Source: Kitasatospora indigofera (GTDB lineage Bacteria; Actinomycetota; Actinomycetes; Streptomycetales; Streptomycetaceae). Taken from it: 50,530 nucleotides of DNA. Shown piece after piece: positions 40,553 to 48,812 of this stretch. The DNA lies in NCBI RefSeq assembly GCF_014655955.1, contig NZ_BNBO01000063.1, positions 1 to 50,530 of the forward strand, in the 5' to 3' direction. The notes beneath the pieces were generated by a model that was not told the DNA's origin, did not search any database, and was given only the letters and a program-made list of their open reading frames with translations. Positions within the stretch are counted from its first letter, which is position 1, and each line of letters starts with the position of its first letter. The position numbers and the translations under genes are program-made.

Positions 40553-41290
40553 TCAGTCGGTGCTGGGGCCCCAGAGCGGGTTGGTGCAGCGCTCGTAGGT
40601 GGCGCGCCAGTGCGGCCAGTGCCGGGCGGTGGTGTCGTCGCAGTCCGCCAGCAGGCGCTGGATGGTCCACTCGTCCACGCCGTCCAGCAGCCAGGTCATG
40701 GCGTCGGCGGTGCCCGGGCCGTTCGCGGCCCGCAGCAGGTCGAGCAGCTCGGGCAGGGTGCCGACCCGGGAGGTCTCGGCGAAGACCTTCGCCATCCGGG
40801 GCAGCAACTGCCGCTCCTCGATCCGCAGATGGGTCTCCAGCCGGGCCGCCAGGTCCTCGATCGCGTAGGCGACCGGCCAGGTGCTGCCGGCGTCCCGGGT
40901 GGCGATCCGCACCAGGGTGGTGACCCGGGTGAAGGAGTGGTCCAGGTTGTGGTGGTCGTCCTCCAGCCAGTTGAGCAGCAGGCGCAGCTCGGGGGCGAAG
41001 CGGCGCAGCAACGGCCAGAGCCGGGTGTCCTGCTGCTCGTGGTGGCAGGTGAGCATCGCGGTGAGGAAGTCCCAGTGCCGCTGCAGGGCCTGGCCCTGGG
41101 TCTCGTCGCCGGGCTGCAGCAGGCGCAGCGCGTCGGGCAGCCGGCGCAGGTCGCGGCGGAGCGCGGCGTGCACCAGGGTCAGGCCGGCGAAGCGCAGGCG
41201 GGTGTCCGTGTCGTCGGTGTCCTGCTCGTGCCGGGGGTCCGTCTGAGCGGGGACGTGCGGGGGCTTGACGGGCAACAGGTGGCTGGGCAT
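40553..41290 (-). CDS. Hemerythrin-like domain protein
   Basis: A 245-residue four-helix protein. Potential diiron ligands are spread in the hemerythrin manner: LVHAALRRDL, MLTCHHEQQDTRLWPLL, WLEDDHHNLDHSF and ETHLRIEERQLLPRM. Such proteins bind O2, NO or act in iron/redox sensing. The N-terminal 40 residues are Pro-rich, the C-terminal part Trp-rich (WPHWRATYERCTNPLWG). GAAGAGAG ahead supports the ATG at 41290. Single gene. Confidence 0.87.
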   Translation of the reverse strand: MPSHLLPVKPPHVPAQTDPRHEQDTDDTDTRLRFAGLTLVHAALRRDLRRLPDALRLLQPGDETQGQALQRHWDFLTAMLTCHHEQQDTRLWPLLRRFAPELRLLLNWLEDDHHNLDHSFTRVTTLVRIATRDAGSTWPVAYAIEDLAARLETHLRIEERQLLPRMAKVFAETSRVGTLPELLDLLRAANGPGTADAMTWLLDGVDEWTIQRLLADCDDTTARHWPHWRATYERCTNPLWGPSTD

Positions 41291-41543
41291 GACGCTCTCT
41301 TCGCAGGCCGGGTCTGGGATCACCAGGGTGATGACAGTCGATCAGGAGCGAATGAATGTCCGATTGACGCGCAGGTCAGCGGCCTGCGGCCCGGAAGTCC
41401 GGCCTGGCCGGCCGCCCGTTCGCACCTACCGCCCGCACCCGCCGCCCGCGGCCGGCACTCGCCGCCGACGGGCGGGCCGGCCGGGCAGCCGCAGGGCCGT
41501 CACCCGCCACGGGGACGCCGCCACGGGGACGCCGGCACCGCGG

Positions 41544-42587
41544 TCAGTCCGCCTCCGGCCCCGCCAGGTTCTTGCTGAGCCACTGCAGGGTGTCCGGGAT
41601 CATCTTCTTGAAGTCCGTGGTCAGATGCTTGCCCCCGGGCTGCTCGAAGTACTCCACCTTCAGCGGGGCGGCGGCCTTCGCCACCCACTCCTTCACCAGC
41701 TTCATCTCGTACCCGTTGGCACCGCCGGCGGTGGCGAGCATCCGGACGTCCGCCTTGCCCTGGGCGACCAGCACGTCGGGGCTGTTGGCCAGCCGGTCCG
41801 CGTCGTGGCCCTTCCAGAGCGGGGAGTCCGGGTTGAAGTAGCCGTCGATCGGGACGGCCGCCTTGAACTTGTCGGGGTGCTGGAGCGCGAGCTTGGCGCT
41901 GCAGAACGCACCCGTGGAGGCGCCCATCAGCCCCCAGCCGTCCCGGCCCTTGAGGGTGCGGAAGTTGGCGCGCACGAAGTCGGGGATGTCCTCGGCCATC
42001 CAGGTGCCGATCCTGGGCTGGCCCGGGATGTCGCTGCACTCCAGGGCCTTGGCCTCGTTGGAGTCCAGGTTCTGCACCGGCATGATCATGATGAAGGGGT
42101 GCGCCTTGCCCTGCCTGGACAGCTCGGCGTCGGCCTCCTGGATCGGCAGCTGGTTGTCCGTCCAGGTGTTGTAGCCGGCGCTCTGGCCGCCCGCGAAGAG
42201 GGTCAGCACCGGGAATCCCGTCCCGGCGAACTTCGGGTCGTTGTACTCCGGCGGCAGCCAGACCCACACCTTGCCCGAAACGCCCGACTTGGGACCGGCC
42301 AGCGTGGTCATCATGATCTGCCCGGCGGCGGTGTCGCGGGCCTTGCCGAAGACGGCGGCCGGCCCGGTCGGCATCAGCACCTTGGTGGGCTTGGGCGGCG
42401 CCGTGGTGGTGGGCGGAGCGCTCGGGGTGCCGGGTCCGCCCGCGGCCCCGCCGGCCGACGGACCGCCCTTGGCCGTACCGTCCGCGCCGGTGCTGCTCGT
42501 ACTCCCGCAGCCGGCCAGGGTGACGGCCAGGGCGACGGCGACGGTGCCGGTCAGGAGGGCACGGGAACGGATGGACTGCGGCTGCAC
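41544..42587 (-). CDS. Lipoprotein esterase, alpha/beta-hydrolase (esterase D/mycolyltransferase-like)
   Basis: A 347-residue predicted lipoprotein. A signal peptide ends in the lipobox LAGC (Cys at about residue 27), followed by a Ser/Thr/Pro/Gly tether (to ~70) and a hydrolase domain: VWVWLPPEYNDPKFAGTGFPVLTLF, the nucleophile elbow LMGASTGAFCSA (G-x-S-x-G), VPIDGYFNPDSPLW and a late PGGKHLTTDF with the catalytic His. The architecture is that of putative esterase/antigen 85-like proteins. GGAGAG is well placed for the GTG at 42587. Substrate unknown; anchored outside the membrane. Confidence 0.87.
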   Translation of the reverse strand: MQPQSIRSRALLTGTVAVALAVTLAGCGSTSSTGADGTAKGGPSAGGAAGGPGTPSAPPTTTAPPKPTKVLMPTGPAAVFGKARDTAAGQIMMTTLAGPKSGVSGKVWVWLPPEYNDPKFAGTGFPVLTLFAGGQSAGYNTWTDNQLPIQEADAELSRQGKAHPFIMIMPVQNLDSNEAKALECSDIPGQPRIGTWMAEDIPDFVRANFRTLKGRDGWGLMGASTGAFCSAKLALQHPDKFKAAVPIDGYFNPDSPLWKGHDADRLANSPDVLVAQGKADVRMLATAGGANGYEMKLVKEWVAKAAAPLKVEYFEQPGGKHLTTDFKKMIPDTLQWLSKNLAGPEAD

Positions 42588-42790
42588 GGTGAGGACTCTC
42601 CGACCGGTGTCACGCCCGCTCCGTCGGGAGCCGGCGGTGGCCCCCGGGGTGGGGCCGTGGCGGGGCCGGGGCGGCGGGTGGCGCGGACCCCGGCACTGCG
42701 CGCCGTCCCGGAGGGGACCGGCGCGCCTCCCGCCGATCTTATGACGTGCCCCCCGGCGGGCCGGTTGCGCCCGCCGACGTGGCGCCCCGG

Positions 42791-42877
42791 GGATCCGGCG
42801 GGATCCGGCGGTCCGGCGGGCGGCCCCCCTGCCGTTCGGCGGGGGTGCGGACGGGCGACCCCCGCCGAACGGCGGGG
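42791..42877. repeat. Long hairpin and short direct repeats in a divergent gap
   Basis: The divergent gap 42588-43099 (512 bases, no gene) holds GGATCCGGCG twice in tandem (42791-42810) and a large inverted repeat: CCGTTCGGCGGGGGT (42832-42846) and its complement (42858-42872), 15 perfect pairs, extendable to 42825-42877 with a bulge. Terminator-like structure is unexpected between two divergent genes. Confidence 0.7.
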
Positions 42878-43099
42878 TATCCGGCCCGGACGACCGGACC
42901 GGCGGCCCGGCGGGCGGGCCGGCGAGGTCCCGGCTTCGGGACGTCCCGCCAGAGCGGCCCCGCCGTACCGCGCCGGTCTTCGGCACCTCCCACCAGTGAC
43001 GCGGGGGCCGCCGATCGCCGATGATCAGGAGTACCGCCCCGGTGACCGGCACCGGGAGCCCGCCGCGACCGGACCGGCGCCACCGACGAGGAGCCCGCC

Positions 43100-43843
43100 A
43101 TGCCCCAGCAGATCGCCGTCATCACGGGAGCCGGCACCGGCGTCGGGCGCGCCGTCGCCCTGGAGCTCGCCGCGACCGGCTGGCAGCTGGTCCTCGCCGG
43201 GCGGCGCGCCGAGCCGCTGCGCGAGACGGCCCGGCTCTGCGGGGGCGAGGCCGTGACCGTCCCCGCCGACGTGACCGACCCCGTCGCGGTCGACGCGCTG
43301 TTCTCGGAGACCGCCGAACGCTTCGGCCGGCTCGACCTGCTCTTCAACAACGCCGGGACCTTCGGCGCCCCGACCCCCGTCGAGGACCTGGGACACGCCG
43401 AGTGGCGCGCGGTGGTCGACCTCAACCTCACCGGCGCGTTCCTCTGCGCCCAGGCCGCCTTCCGGCTGATGAAGGGCCAGGACCCGCAGGGCGGGCGCAT
43501 CATCAACAACGGCTCGATCTCCGCGCACGTCCCGCGCCCGCACTCGGTCGCGTACACCGCGACCAAGCACGCCGTCACCGGCCTCACCAAGTCGCTCTCG
43601 CTGGAGGGCCGCCCGTACCGGATCGCCTGCGGGCAGATCGACATCGGCAACGCGGCGACCGACATGACGGCCGCGATGAGCAGCGGCGTCCGCCAGGCCG
43701 ACGGGCGGATCGCCCCGGAGCCGACCATGGACGTCGCGGACGTCGCCCGTACCGTGCGGCACATGGCGGAGCTGCCGCTGGAGGCCAACGTGCAGTTCGC
43801 GACGGTGATGGCGACGGCGATGCCCTACATCGGCCGGGGCTGA
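43100..43843 (+). CDS. SDR family oxidoreductase
   Basis: A 247-residue classical short-chain dehydrogenase. Cofactor motif AVITGAGTGVGRAVALELA, NNAGTFGAP, catalytic Ser in NNGSISAHVPRPHS, then the YxxxK pair in AYTATKHAVTGLTKSL. VTVPADVTDP with Asp after the second strand and GRRAEPL suggest NADP preference (inference). Substrate unknown. The ATG at 43100 follows GAGGAG (43088-43093). No partner gene adjacent on the same strand. Confidence 0.92.
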   Translation: MPQQIAVITGAGTGVGRAVALELAATGWQLVLAGRRAEPLRETARLCGGEAVTVPADVTDPVAVDALFSETAERFGRLDLLFNNAGTFGAPTPVEDLGHAEWRAVVDLNLTGAFLCAQAAFRLMKGQDPQGGRIINNGSISAHVPRPHSVAYTATKHAVTGLTKSLSLEGRPYRIACGQIDIGNAATDMTAAMSSGVRQADGRIAPEPTMDVADVARTVRHMAELPLEANVQFATVMATAMPYIGRG

Positions 43844-43897
43844 CCGGACGCCCGGCCCGCCGCCGGCCCGCTCAGCCTGCCCGGCCGAACGGGGTGC

Positions 43898-44149
43898 TCA
43901 CTCGTCGTGGGAGTGACGGTAGCGCCAGGTGCCGCCGTCCTGGTCGAGGCGGTAGACGCTGGTCGTGGGCCAGTACTCGCCCCGCTCGGTGGCGGGCAGT
44001 TCGGCGCGCAGCACCATCCGCAGGGACGGCGGCGGGGCGAGGGCGTTCACCCGCTTGCGGTGACCGTCCCAGCGTCCGCCGCAGAGTTCGACGTCGAGGA
44101 TGGCAGGACTGCTGGGAGTGGCGGGGCTGCTGGGAGTGGTGGGGGCCAT
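43898..44149 (-). CDS. Small conserved hypothetical protein, 83 aa
   Basis: An 83-residue protein: a Pro/Ser/Thr repeat N-terminus (PTTPSSPATPSSP, from a short tandem repeat), then a compact acidic/basic domain ILDVELCGGRWDGHRKRVNAL and ending VYRLDQDGGTWRYRHSHDE. The ELCGGRWDGH and TWRYRH parts resemble small proteins seen in other Streptomyces, hence I treat it as real. Start ATG at 44149 is provisional; the conserved part begins near residue 17. Function unknown. Confidence 0.6.
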   Translation of the reverse strand: MAPTTPSSPATPSSPAILDVELCGGRWDGHRKRVNALAPPPSLRMVLRAELPATERGEYWPTTSVYRLDQDGGTWRYRHSHDE

Positions 44150-44256
44150 TCACCCAATCTCCCAGCCGCCGACCCGTCCGGGTGGTTTGACGGCGCGAAG
44201 CCACTCGTCCGAGGCAATCGCCGAGGCGCCAGGCTGACGGACCAGGGCCGGGAGCA

Positions 44257-44325
44257 GGCACCGGAGGCACCGGAGGCACCGGAGGCACCGGGGGCACCGG
44301 GGGCACCGGGGGCACCGACGGCACC
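44257..44325. repeat. 9-bp minisatellite, about 7.5 copies
   Basis: Units of GGCACCGGA (three) then GGCACCGGG (three) then a GGCACCGAC and a partial unit, head to tail. Any frame through it gives a three-residue repeat (Val-Pro-Pro on the minus strand), so long frames here are artefacts of the repeat. No gene is supported in 44150-44516. Confidence 0.9.
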
Positions 44326-44446
44326 CCCGACCGCCGACGGCCGCCCCGCCTCACCGGTGACCGGGAGGCGGGGCGGCCGTTCAGGGTCGCGCCCGGTGTC
44401 AGAGCCGGGCGGGGCCGGACCGGGCCGGGGTCGGATCCGGCCCGGT

Positions 44447-44474
44447 ACCGGCGCCGGGGGTGGCCGGCGCCGGT
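44447..44474 (-). terminator. Hairpin downstream of the alpha-amylase gene
   Basis: Nine-base perfect arms ACCGGCGCC (44447-44455) and complement (44466-44474), 43 bases past the amylase stop on its strand. No T-tract; plausible terminator. Confidence 0.5.
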
Positions 44475-44516
44475 GGTCGGGGCCACCGCGTGCGGCGGTG
44501 GCGGGAACAGCGGGGG

Positions 44517-46658
44517 TCAGGCGCGCCAGGTGTCGTTCAGCGTCACCTTGCCGGAGGCCGGCACGGTCGCGGTGCGGTTGGCCCCGGACTCCCAGGTCAC
44601 GTTGCCCGCCGCGTCCTTGCGGATGTACTTGTACTCGAACGCCGTCCCGGCGGCCAGGGCGACGTCGAGCTTCCAGACCGGGTAGGCGGCCGAGGAGAGC
44701 GGCAGCGCCTGGGCCGGGTCCCAGGTGCCGAGCGGGCCGGTGCTGCCGACCACGTAGATGTTCTGGCCGACCGCGGTGGTGGCGTTCACCGCGAAGGAGG
44801 CGCCGCCGGCGACCGCGGTGGCCGTCGCGCTCGGGCTGGCGGTGGCGGTCGGCGTCGCGGTCGCGGTGGGCGTCGCGGTGGCGGTGCCGCACGGGTCGCC
44901 GCTGCCGATCACGCCGTCCTTGACCGTCACGTTGCCGGTGCCCAGCGCGTAGTTGGCGCTGTTGTTGTTGTCCCAGGTGCCGGAGCCGTTGTTGAAGGTG
45001 GCGGCCAGGCCGGTGGCGCTGCCCAGGTCGACGGTCTTCTTCACCCAGCCGGTGCAGGCCGCGGTCATCGCGACGCCGGGCGCGGTGGTCCAGGTGCCGC
45101 CGGTCGGGGCGTAGTGGATGTTGTAGGCGGACCAGTTCTTGTCGGTGCTGTAGAAGACGGTCGCGCTGGTGGCGCCGGAGGTCGGCGAGGCACTGGCCGA
45201 CGGGCTGGCACTCGGGCTGGGCGAGGCGCCGCTCGCGCCGACGTACAGCGCGACGGCCTCACCGGCCGCGACGGTGGCGGTGAACTTCCCGTCGCCCCCG
45301 ACGGTGTACGTGGGGCCGGTGCAGCCGCCGCCGGTGGTCGGGTCGCCGTGCTGGACGTCGCAGTAGGTGCCGGCCGGCAGCGAGGTCTGGAAGGTCTGGG
45401 TGACGGCGCCGGACTCGCGGTTGATCGCCACGTAGCCCTTGCTGCCCCGGCCGAAGCCGATGGCGTTGTTGCCGTTGGACCACCAGTTGGTGATGCCGGT
45501 GCCGGAGACCGCGTTGCGGAAGCCGACCATGTTGGCGACCTGGCGCCAGGCGTGGGTGCAGTTCCACCCGTCGCTGTAGCAGGCGTTCACGGTGCCGCCG
45601 TTCGGCGGGCCGTCGTCGTTGCCCGCGAAGGCGTACCCGGAGTACACGTTCGGCGCGCCGTAGGGGTTGGCCAGCAGGAAGACGTTGGCCAGCGTGTAGG
45701 CGCTGCCGTACTTGTAGTTGAGGGTGGAGCCGTTGCGCTCGGTGTCCCAGTTGTCGACGAAGGTGCGGGCCTGCGCGCTGCCCAGCAGACCGCTGCCCCA
45801 GGTGGACAGGTCGGAGATCCGGCCGCCGTTGAAGGCGCTCTTCAGCCAGGTGGCGGAGCGGAACTCGTCGACGTCGCCGCTGCCGGTGTACTCGGACGGC
45901 TGGATCGGCTCGCCGGCGCCGTAGATGACCTCCTGCACCCAGAAGGCGCCCGGGTTGGTCATCCTGGACTTGATGGCGGCGAGCTCGCCGGAGGCGATGT
46001 GCTTGGCGGCGTCGATCCGGAAGCCGTCGACGCCCATCCCGGCCATGTCGCTCAGGTAGTTGGCGATGGTCTGCTGGACGTACGCGCTGCCGGTATTGAG
46101 GTCCGAGAGGTTGACCAGCTCGCAGTTCTGGACGTTCGCCCGGTCGCCGTAGTTGCTGATCGCGCTGCGGCAGGAGTGGAAGTCCTGGTCCTGGAAGTAG
46201 CCGGGGTAGTTGTACTTGGTGTAGTTGGTGCCGCCGGTGCCGGTGCCCGAGCCGGCCGACATGTGGTTGATCACCGAGTCGGCGACCACCTTGACGCCCG
46301 CCGCGTGGCAGGTGTTGATCATGTTCTGGAAGGACGTCCGGTCGCCGAGGCGCCCGGCTATCTTGTAGCTGACCGGCTGGTAGGACGTCCACCACTGGGA
46401 GCCCTGGATGTGCTCCTGGGGCGGTGAGACCTCGACGAAGCCGTAGCCCTTGGGGCCGAGGGTGTCGGTGCAGGCCTTGGCGACGGAGTCGAAGCGCCAC
46501 TCGAAGAGGGTGGCGGTGACGTCCCTGCTGCCGGGCGGGGTGGCCTGGGCTGCGGGGGCGGCGCCGAGCGCGGCGGTGACCGAGAGCGCGAGCGCCGCCG
46601 AGGCGGTGAGCGCTCCGGCGACGCGGGCACGCCGGCGGACGGGGGTAGCGGTGACCAC
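44517..46658 (-). CDS. Secreted alpha-amylase, GH13 with CBM25-like and CBM20 starch-binding domains
   Basis: A 713-residue secreted starch hydrolase. Signal peptide 1-39 (RRR then a hydrophobic core, AQA cleavage). GH13 catalytic domain ~44-475: region I ADSVINH, region II GFRIDAAKH (nucleophile Asp216), region III WVQEVI (acid Glu243), region IV FVDNWD (Asp305), where the commoner His is Trp, a form I recall from other Streptomyces amylases. A Ser/Pro linker (479-495) leads to a CBM25-like module (497-590), a Thr/Ala linker (592-617) and a CBM20 (620-713). AGGAGA precedes the GTG at 46658. Dyads upstream suggest MalR control. Confidence 0.93.
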   Translation of the reverse strand: MVTATPVRRRARVAGALTASAALALSVTAALGAAPAAQATPPGSRDVTATLFEWRFDSVAKACTDTLGPKGYGFVEVSPPQEHIQGSQWWTSYQPVSYKIAGRLGDRTSFQNMINTCHAAGVKVVADSVINHMSAGSGTGTGGTNYTKYNYPGYFQDQDFHSCRSAISNYGDRANVQNCELVNLSDLNTGSAYVQQTIANYLSDMAGMGVDGFRIDAAKHIASGELAAIKSRMTNPGAFWVQEVIYGAGEPIQPSEYTGSGDVDEFRSATWLKSAFNGGRISDLSTWGSGLLGSAQARTFVDNWDTERNGSTLNYKYGSAYTLANVFLLANPYGAPNVYSGYAFAGNDDGPPNGGTVNACYSDGWNCTHAWRQVANMVGFRNAVSGTGITNWWSNGNNAIGFGRGSKGYVAINRESGAVTQTFQTSLPAGTYCDVQHGDPTTGGGCTGPTYTVGGDGKFTATVAAGEAVALYVGASGASPSPSASPSASASPTSGATSATVFYSTDKNWSAYNIHYAPTGGTWTTAPGVAMTAACTGWVKKTVDLGSATGLAATFNNGSGTWDNNNSANYALGTGNVTVKDGVIGSGDPCGTATATPTATATPTATASPSATATAVAGGASFAVNATTAVGQNIYVVGSTGPLGTWDPAQALPLSSAAYPVWKLDVALAAGTAFEYKYIRKDAAGNVTWESGANRTATVPASGKVTLNDTWRA

Positions 46659-46738
46659 GGTGTCTCCTGGGGGCTGAGGTGGCAGCCTGGACCGTCCCTG
46701 CTTGCGGGGAGCACGGACGGGTGGGGGCAGGAAATCGG

Positions 46739-46777
46739 CTTGCGCAAGTTTCTTGAAAGTTTCAGCAAACTTGCAGC
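46739..46777 (-). promoter_or_regulatory. CTTG-type dyads upstream of the amylase, candidate MalR operator
   Basis: Three elements in 39 bases: the palindrome CTTGCGCAAG (46739-46748), TTTCTTGAAAGTTTC (46749-46763) and GCAA-AC-TTGC (46765-46774) ending in AACTTGCAGC. They lie 80-120 bases ahead of the start, in an AT-richer patch. Streptomyces amylase promoters carry CTTGCAG-type repeats bound by the LacI-family MalR; identity of the site here is inferred. Confidence 0.5.
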
Positions 46778-46933
46778 GCCGAACCTATGACCGCCGCGAC
46801 GGTGCGTCAAGACTCCGGCGCGCAACGATTCGGGGTTCCGGGCCGAAGCCCGTGAGACCTTTTGCCGCGCCGGCGCGTGAGGTACCTGTAGGAACGGAAG
46901 CGTGGGAACGAGCGGCCACGGGGGGCGGGCGGC

Positions 46934-47455
46934 ATGGACGAGTTGATCGGCTTCGAGGAGTTCGCCGCCGCCAGGGCCGGCCGGCTCTTCCAGGTCGCGT
47001 ACCTGATGTGCGGCGACTGGCACCAGGCGCAGGACCTCGTGCAGACCACCCTGGCCAAGATGTACGCCGTCTGGGGCCGGCTCCACCGCGACGAGGAGAA
47101 CCCCTCGCCGGACGCCTACGCCCGCAAGGTGCTGCTCCGCTGCTACCTCTCGCACCGGCGGCTGCGGCGCTCCGACGAGATCGCGGTCGCCGACGTCCCC
47201 GACCTTCCGGCCACCCTGGACGACCTCACCGGGCCCGGCACCGAACTGCGGCTCACCCTGGTCGCCGCGCTGCGCCAACTACCGCCGCGCAACCGGGCCG
47301 TGGTCGTCCTGCGCTATCTGGAGGACCACAGCATCGAGGCCGTCGCGGAGATGCTCGGCACCAGCCGGAGCGCCGTCAAGGGCCTCAGCACCCGCTCGCT
47401 CTCCCGGCTGCGCGAGATCCTCGCCGAGGACCGCGAGCTGCTGCTGCAGCCCTGA
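46934..47455 (+). CDS. SigE-family ECF RNA polymerase sigma factor
   Basis: A 173-residue extracytoplasmic-function sigma factor. Region 2: FEEFAAARAGRLFQVAYLMCGDWHQAQDLVQTTLAKMYAVWGRL, with the DLVQ core promoter contact; region 4: LRLTLVAALRQLPPRNRAVVVLRYLEDHSIEAVAEMLGTSRSAVKGLSTRSLSRLR, the -35-binding HTH. The features match the SigE-type group common in Streptomyces. The ATG at 46934 is used, with a GGGGGG run nearby. The 148-base gap to the following membrane-protein gene suggests a joint unit in which that protein could act as its regulator. Confidence 0.9.
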   Translation: MDELIGFEEFAAARAGRLFQVAYLMCGDWHQAQDLVQTTLAKMYAVWGRLHRDEENPSPDAYARKVLLRCYLSHRRLRRSDEIAVADVPDLPATLDDLTGPGTELRLTLVAALRQLPPRNRAVVVLRYLEDHSIEAVAEMLGTSRSAVKGLSTRSLSRLREILAEDRELLLQP

Positions 47456-47603
47456 GCCACCGCCCGGACGGGCCCGCCGCGCGCCCCGCCCGGACGACCG
47501 GGCGCGGAGCCCCCCGCCGGCCGCGCCGGCCCGGCGACGACCACCCGGGCACCGACCCCCGGCAGACCCCCGCCCCCTACCGAACCGACCCCGAGGACCG
47601 GCC

Positions 47604-48437
47604 TTGGACGACCTTGAGCACGAGCTCGCCAGGCTGCTGGCCGAGAGCGTCGAAGACCTGCGGCCCCCGGTCGCCGTCATGGTGGCGGAGGCCAACCGGC
47701 GCGGCCGCCGGTTGCTGCTGCGCCGCCGGCTGAAGATCGCCGGCGCGGTGGCCGCGGTGGGCGCCCTCGCCCTGGCCGGCACCGTCCTCGGCCTGCCCGA
47801 ACACCCGGCCGGCCCGGCCACCGCCACCCGGACCCAGGCCCCGACCCCGGCGCCGGCCCAGGTCTCCGCGACCGCCGGTGCGCCGGACGCGGCCGCGCTG
47901 GAGCGCGCGATGCAGAAGGCGCTGGTCGAGCTGATCGGCCCCCGGGCGGCCGTCACGTCCGACCCGCTCGGGGACGAGATCCGGCCGGATCCCCGGCTGG
48001 ACGCGGCCCTGTGGGTCCGCTACGACGACGGCGACGGCGCCGTGACGGTGGCCGTCGAACTGCACGGCCCGGCCTCCACCGCGACCGGCCCCTCCTGCGG
48101 GGCCAGGGCGGACGCCGGACCGGAGACCGGCTACACCTGCCGTACCGAGCCGGCCGGTCCCGGCACGCTGGTGACCGAGATCCTCAGCCCGCCCGCCACC
48201 GGCTGGACCACGTACCGGATCTGGTACGCCGGCCCGGACGGCACCCGGGTGGCCGTCTCGGTGCACAACGGCACCCTGCACGAGCCCGCCGACCCGACCC
48301 TGTCCGGCCGCCTCACCAGGACGAACCCGCCGCTGGACCTGGCCACCTGGCAGTGGATCGCGCAGAACTACCGCTGGCAGAGCCTGGCCGAGGGCGCGAT
48401 GGACCGCCGGACCGCCACCGGACGGGACGGCCCCTGA
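47604..48437 (+). CDS. Single-pass membrane protein, possible regulator of the adjacent sigma factor
   Basis: A 277-residue protein starting with TTG at 47604, for which GAGGA is well placed. A short cytoplasmic N-terminus (DDLEHELARLLAESVEDLRPPVAVMVAEANRRG, split) and RRRLK precede one membrane helix (IAGAVAAVGALALAGTVLGL, ~45-64). The rest is an extracytoplasmic Thr/Pro/Ala linker and a domain with a Cys pair (SCGARAD, YTCRTEP). The topology is that of an anti-sigma factor or accessory protein, but no zinc anti-sigma motif is present, so the role is only inferred from position. Confidence 0.75.
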   Translation: MDDLEHELARLLAESVEDLRPPVAVMVAEANRRGRRLLLRRRLKIAGAVAAVGALALAGTVLGLPEHPAGPATATRTQAPTPAPAQVSATAGAPDAAALERAMQKALVELIGPRAAVTSDPLGDEIRPDPRLDAALWVRYDDGDGAVTVAVELHGPASTATGPSCGARADAGPETGYTCRTEPAGPGTLVTEILSPPATGWTTYRIWYAGPDGTRVAVSVHNGTLHEPADPTLSGRLTRTNPPLDLATWQWIAQNYRWQSLAEGAMDRRTATGRDGP

Positions 48438-48473
48438 CGGGCGGGCCGGAGCGCCGGGCCCGGCGCTCGGGTC

Positions 48474-48812
48474 TCAGACCGCGTCCGGGCCGCGCTCGCC
48501 GGTGCGGACCCGCACGATGCCGTCCACCGGGACGACCCAGACCTTGCCGTCGCCGATCTTGCCGGTCCGGGCCGCGGCCACCACGGTCTCCATCACCCGG
48601 TCGGCGTCCTCGTCCTCGACCACGACCTCGATCCGGGCCTTGGGGACCAGGTCGATCCGGTACTCGGCGCCCCGGTACACCTCGGTGTGGCCGTGCTGGC
48701 GCCCGTAGCCGCTGGCCTCGGTGACGGTGAGTCCGTGCACCCCGATGGCCTGCAGCGCGTTCTTGACCTCGTCCAGCTTGAACGGCTTGATGATCGCGGT
48801 GATCAGCTTCAT
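48474..48812 (-). CDS. glnK: PII nitrogen regulatory protein
   Basis: A 112-residue PII protein. MKLITAIIKPFKLDEVKNAL, the T-loop GRQHGHTEVYRGAEYRIDLVPK with Tyr51, the B-loop ARTGKIGDGKVWV (ATP/2-oxoglutarate binding) and the C-loop RVRTGERG are complete. In Streptomyces GlnK is adenylylated at Tyr51 by GlnD and binds AmtB. The start ATG overlaps the amtB stop by four bases (ATGA), so translation is coupled. The usual third gene, glnD, does not follow: the next gene is convergent and begins 36 bases past the stop. Confidence 0.95.
   Translation of the reverse strand: MKLITAIIKPFKLDEVKNALQAIGVHGLTVTEASGYGRQHGHTEVYRGAEYRIDLVPKARIEVVVEDEDADRVMETVVAAARTGKIGDGKVWVVPVDGIVRVRTGERGPDAV

Noticed and set aside
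44257..44325. Possible CRISPR array
   Set aside because: Units are nine bases with no spacers.
43872..44486. Minus-strand frame with a Val-Pro-Pro repeat
   Set aside because: The repeat is a DNA minisatellite; the frame has no ribosome site and overlaps the better-supported 83-residue gene.
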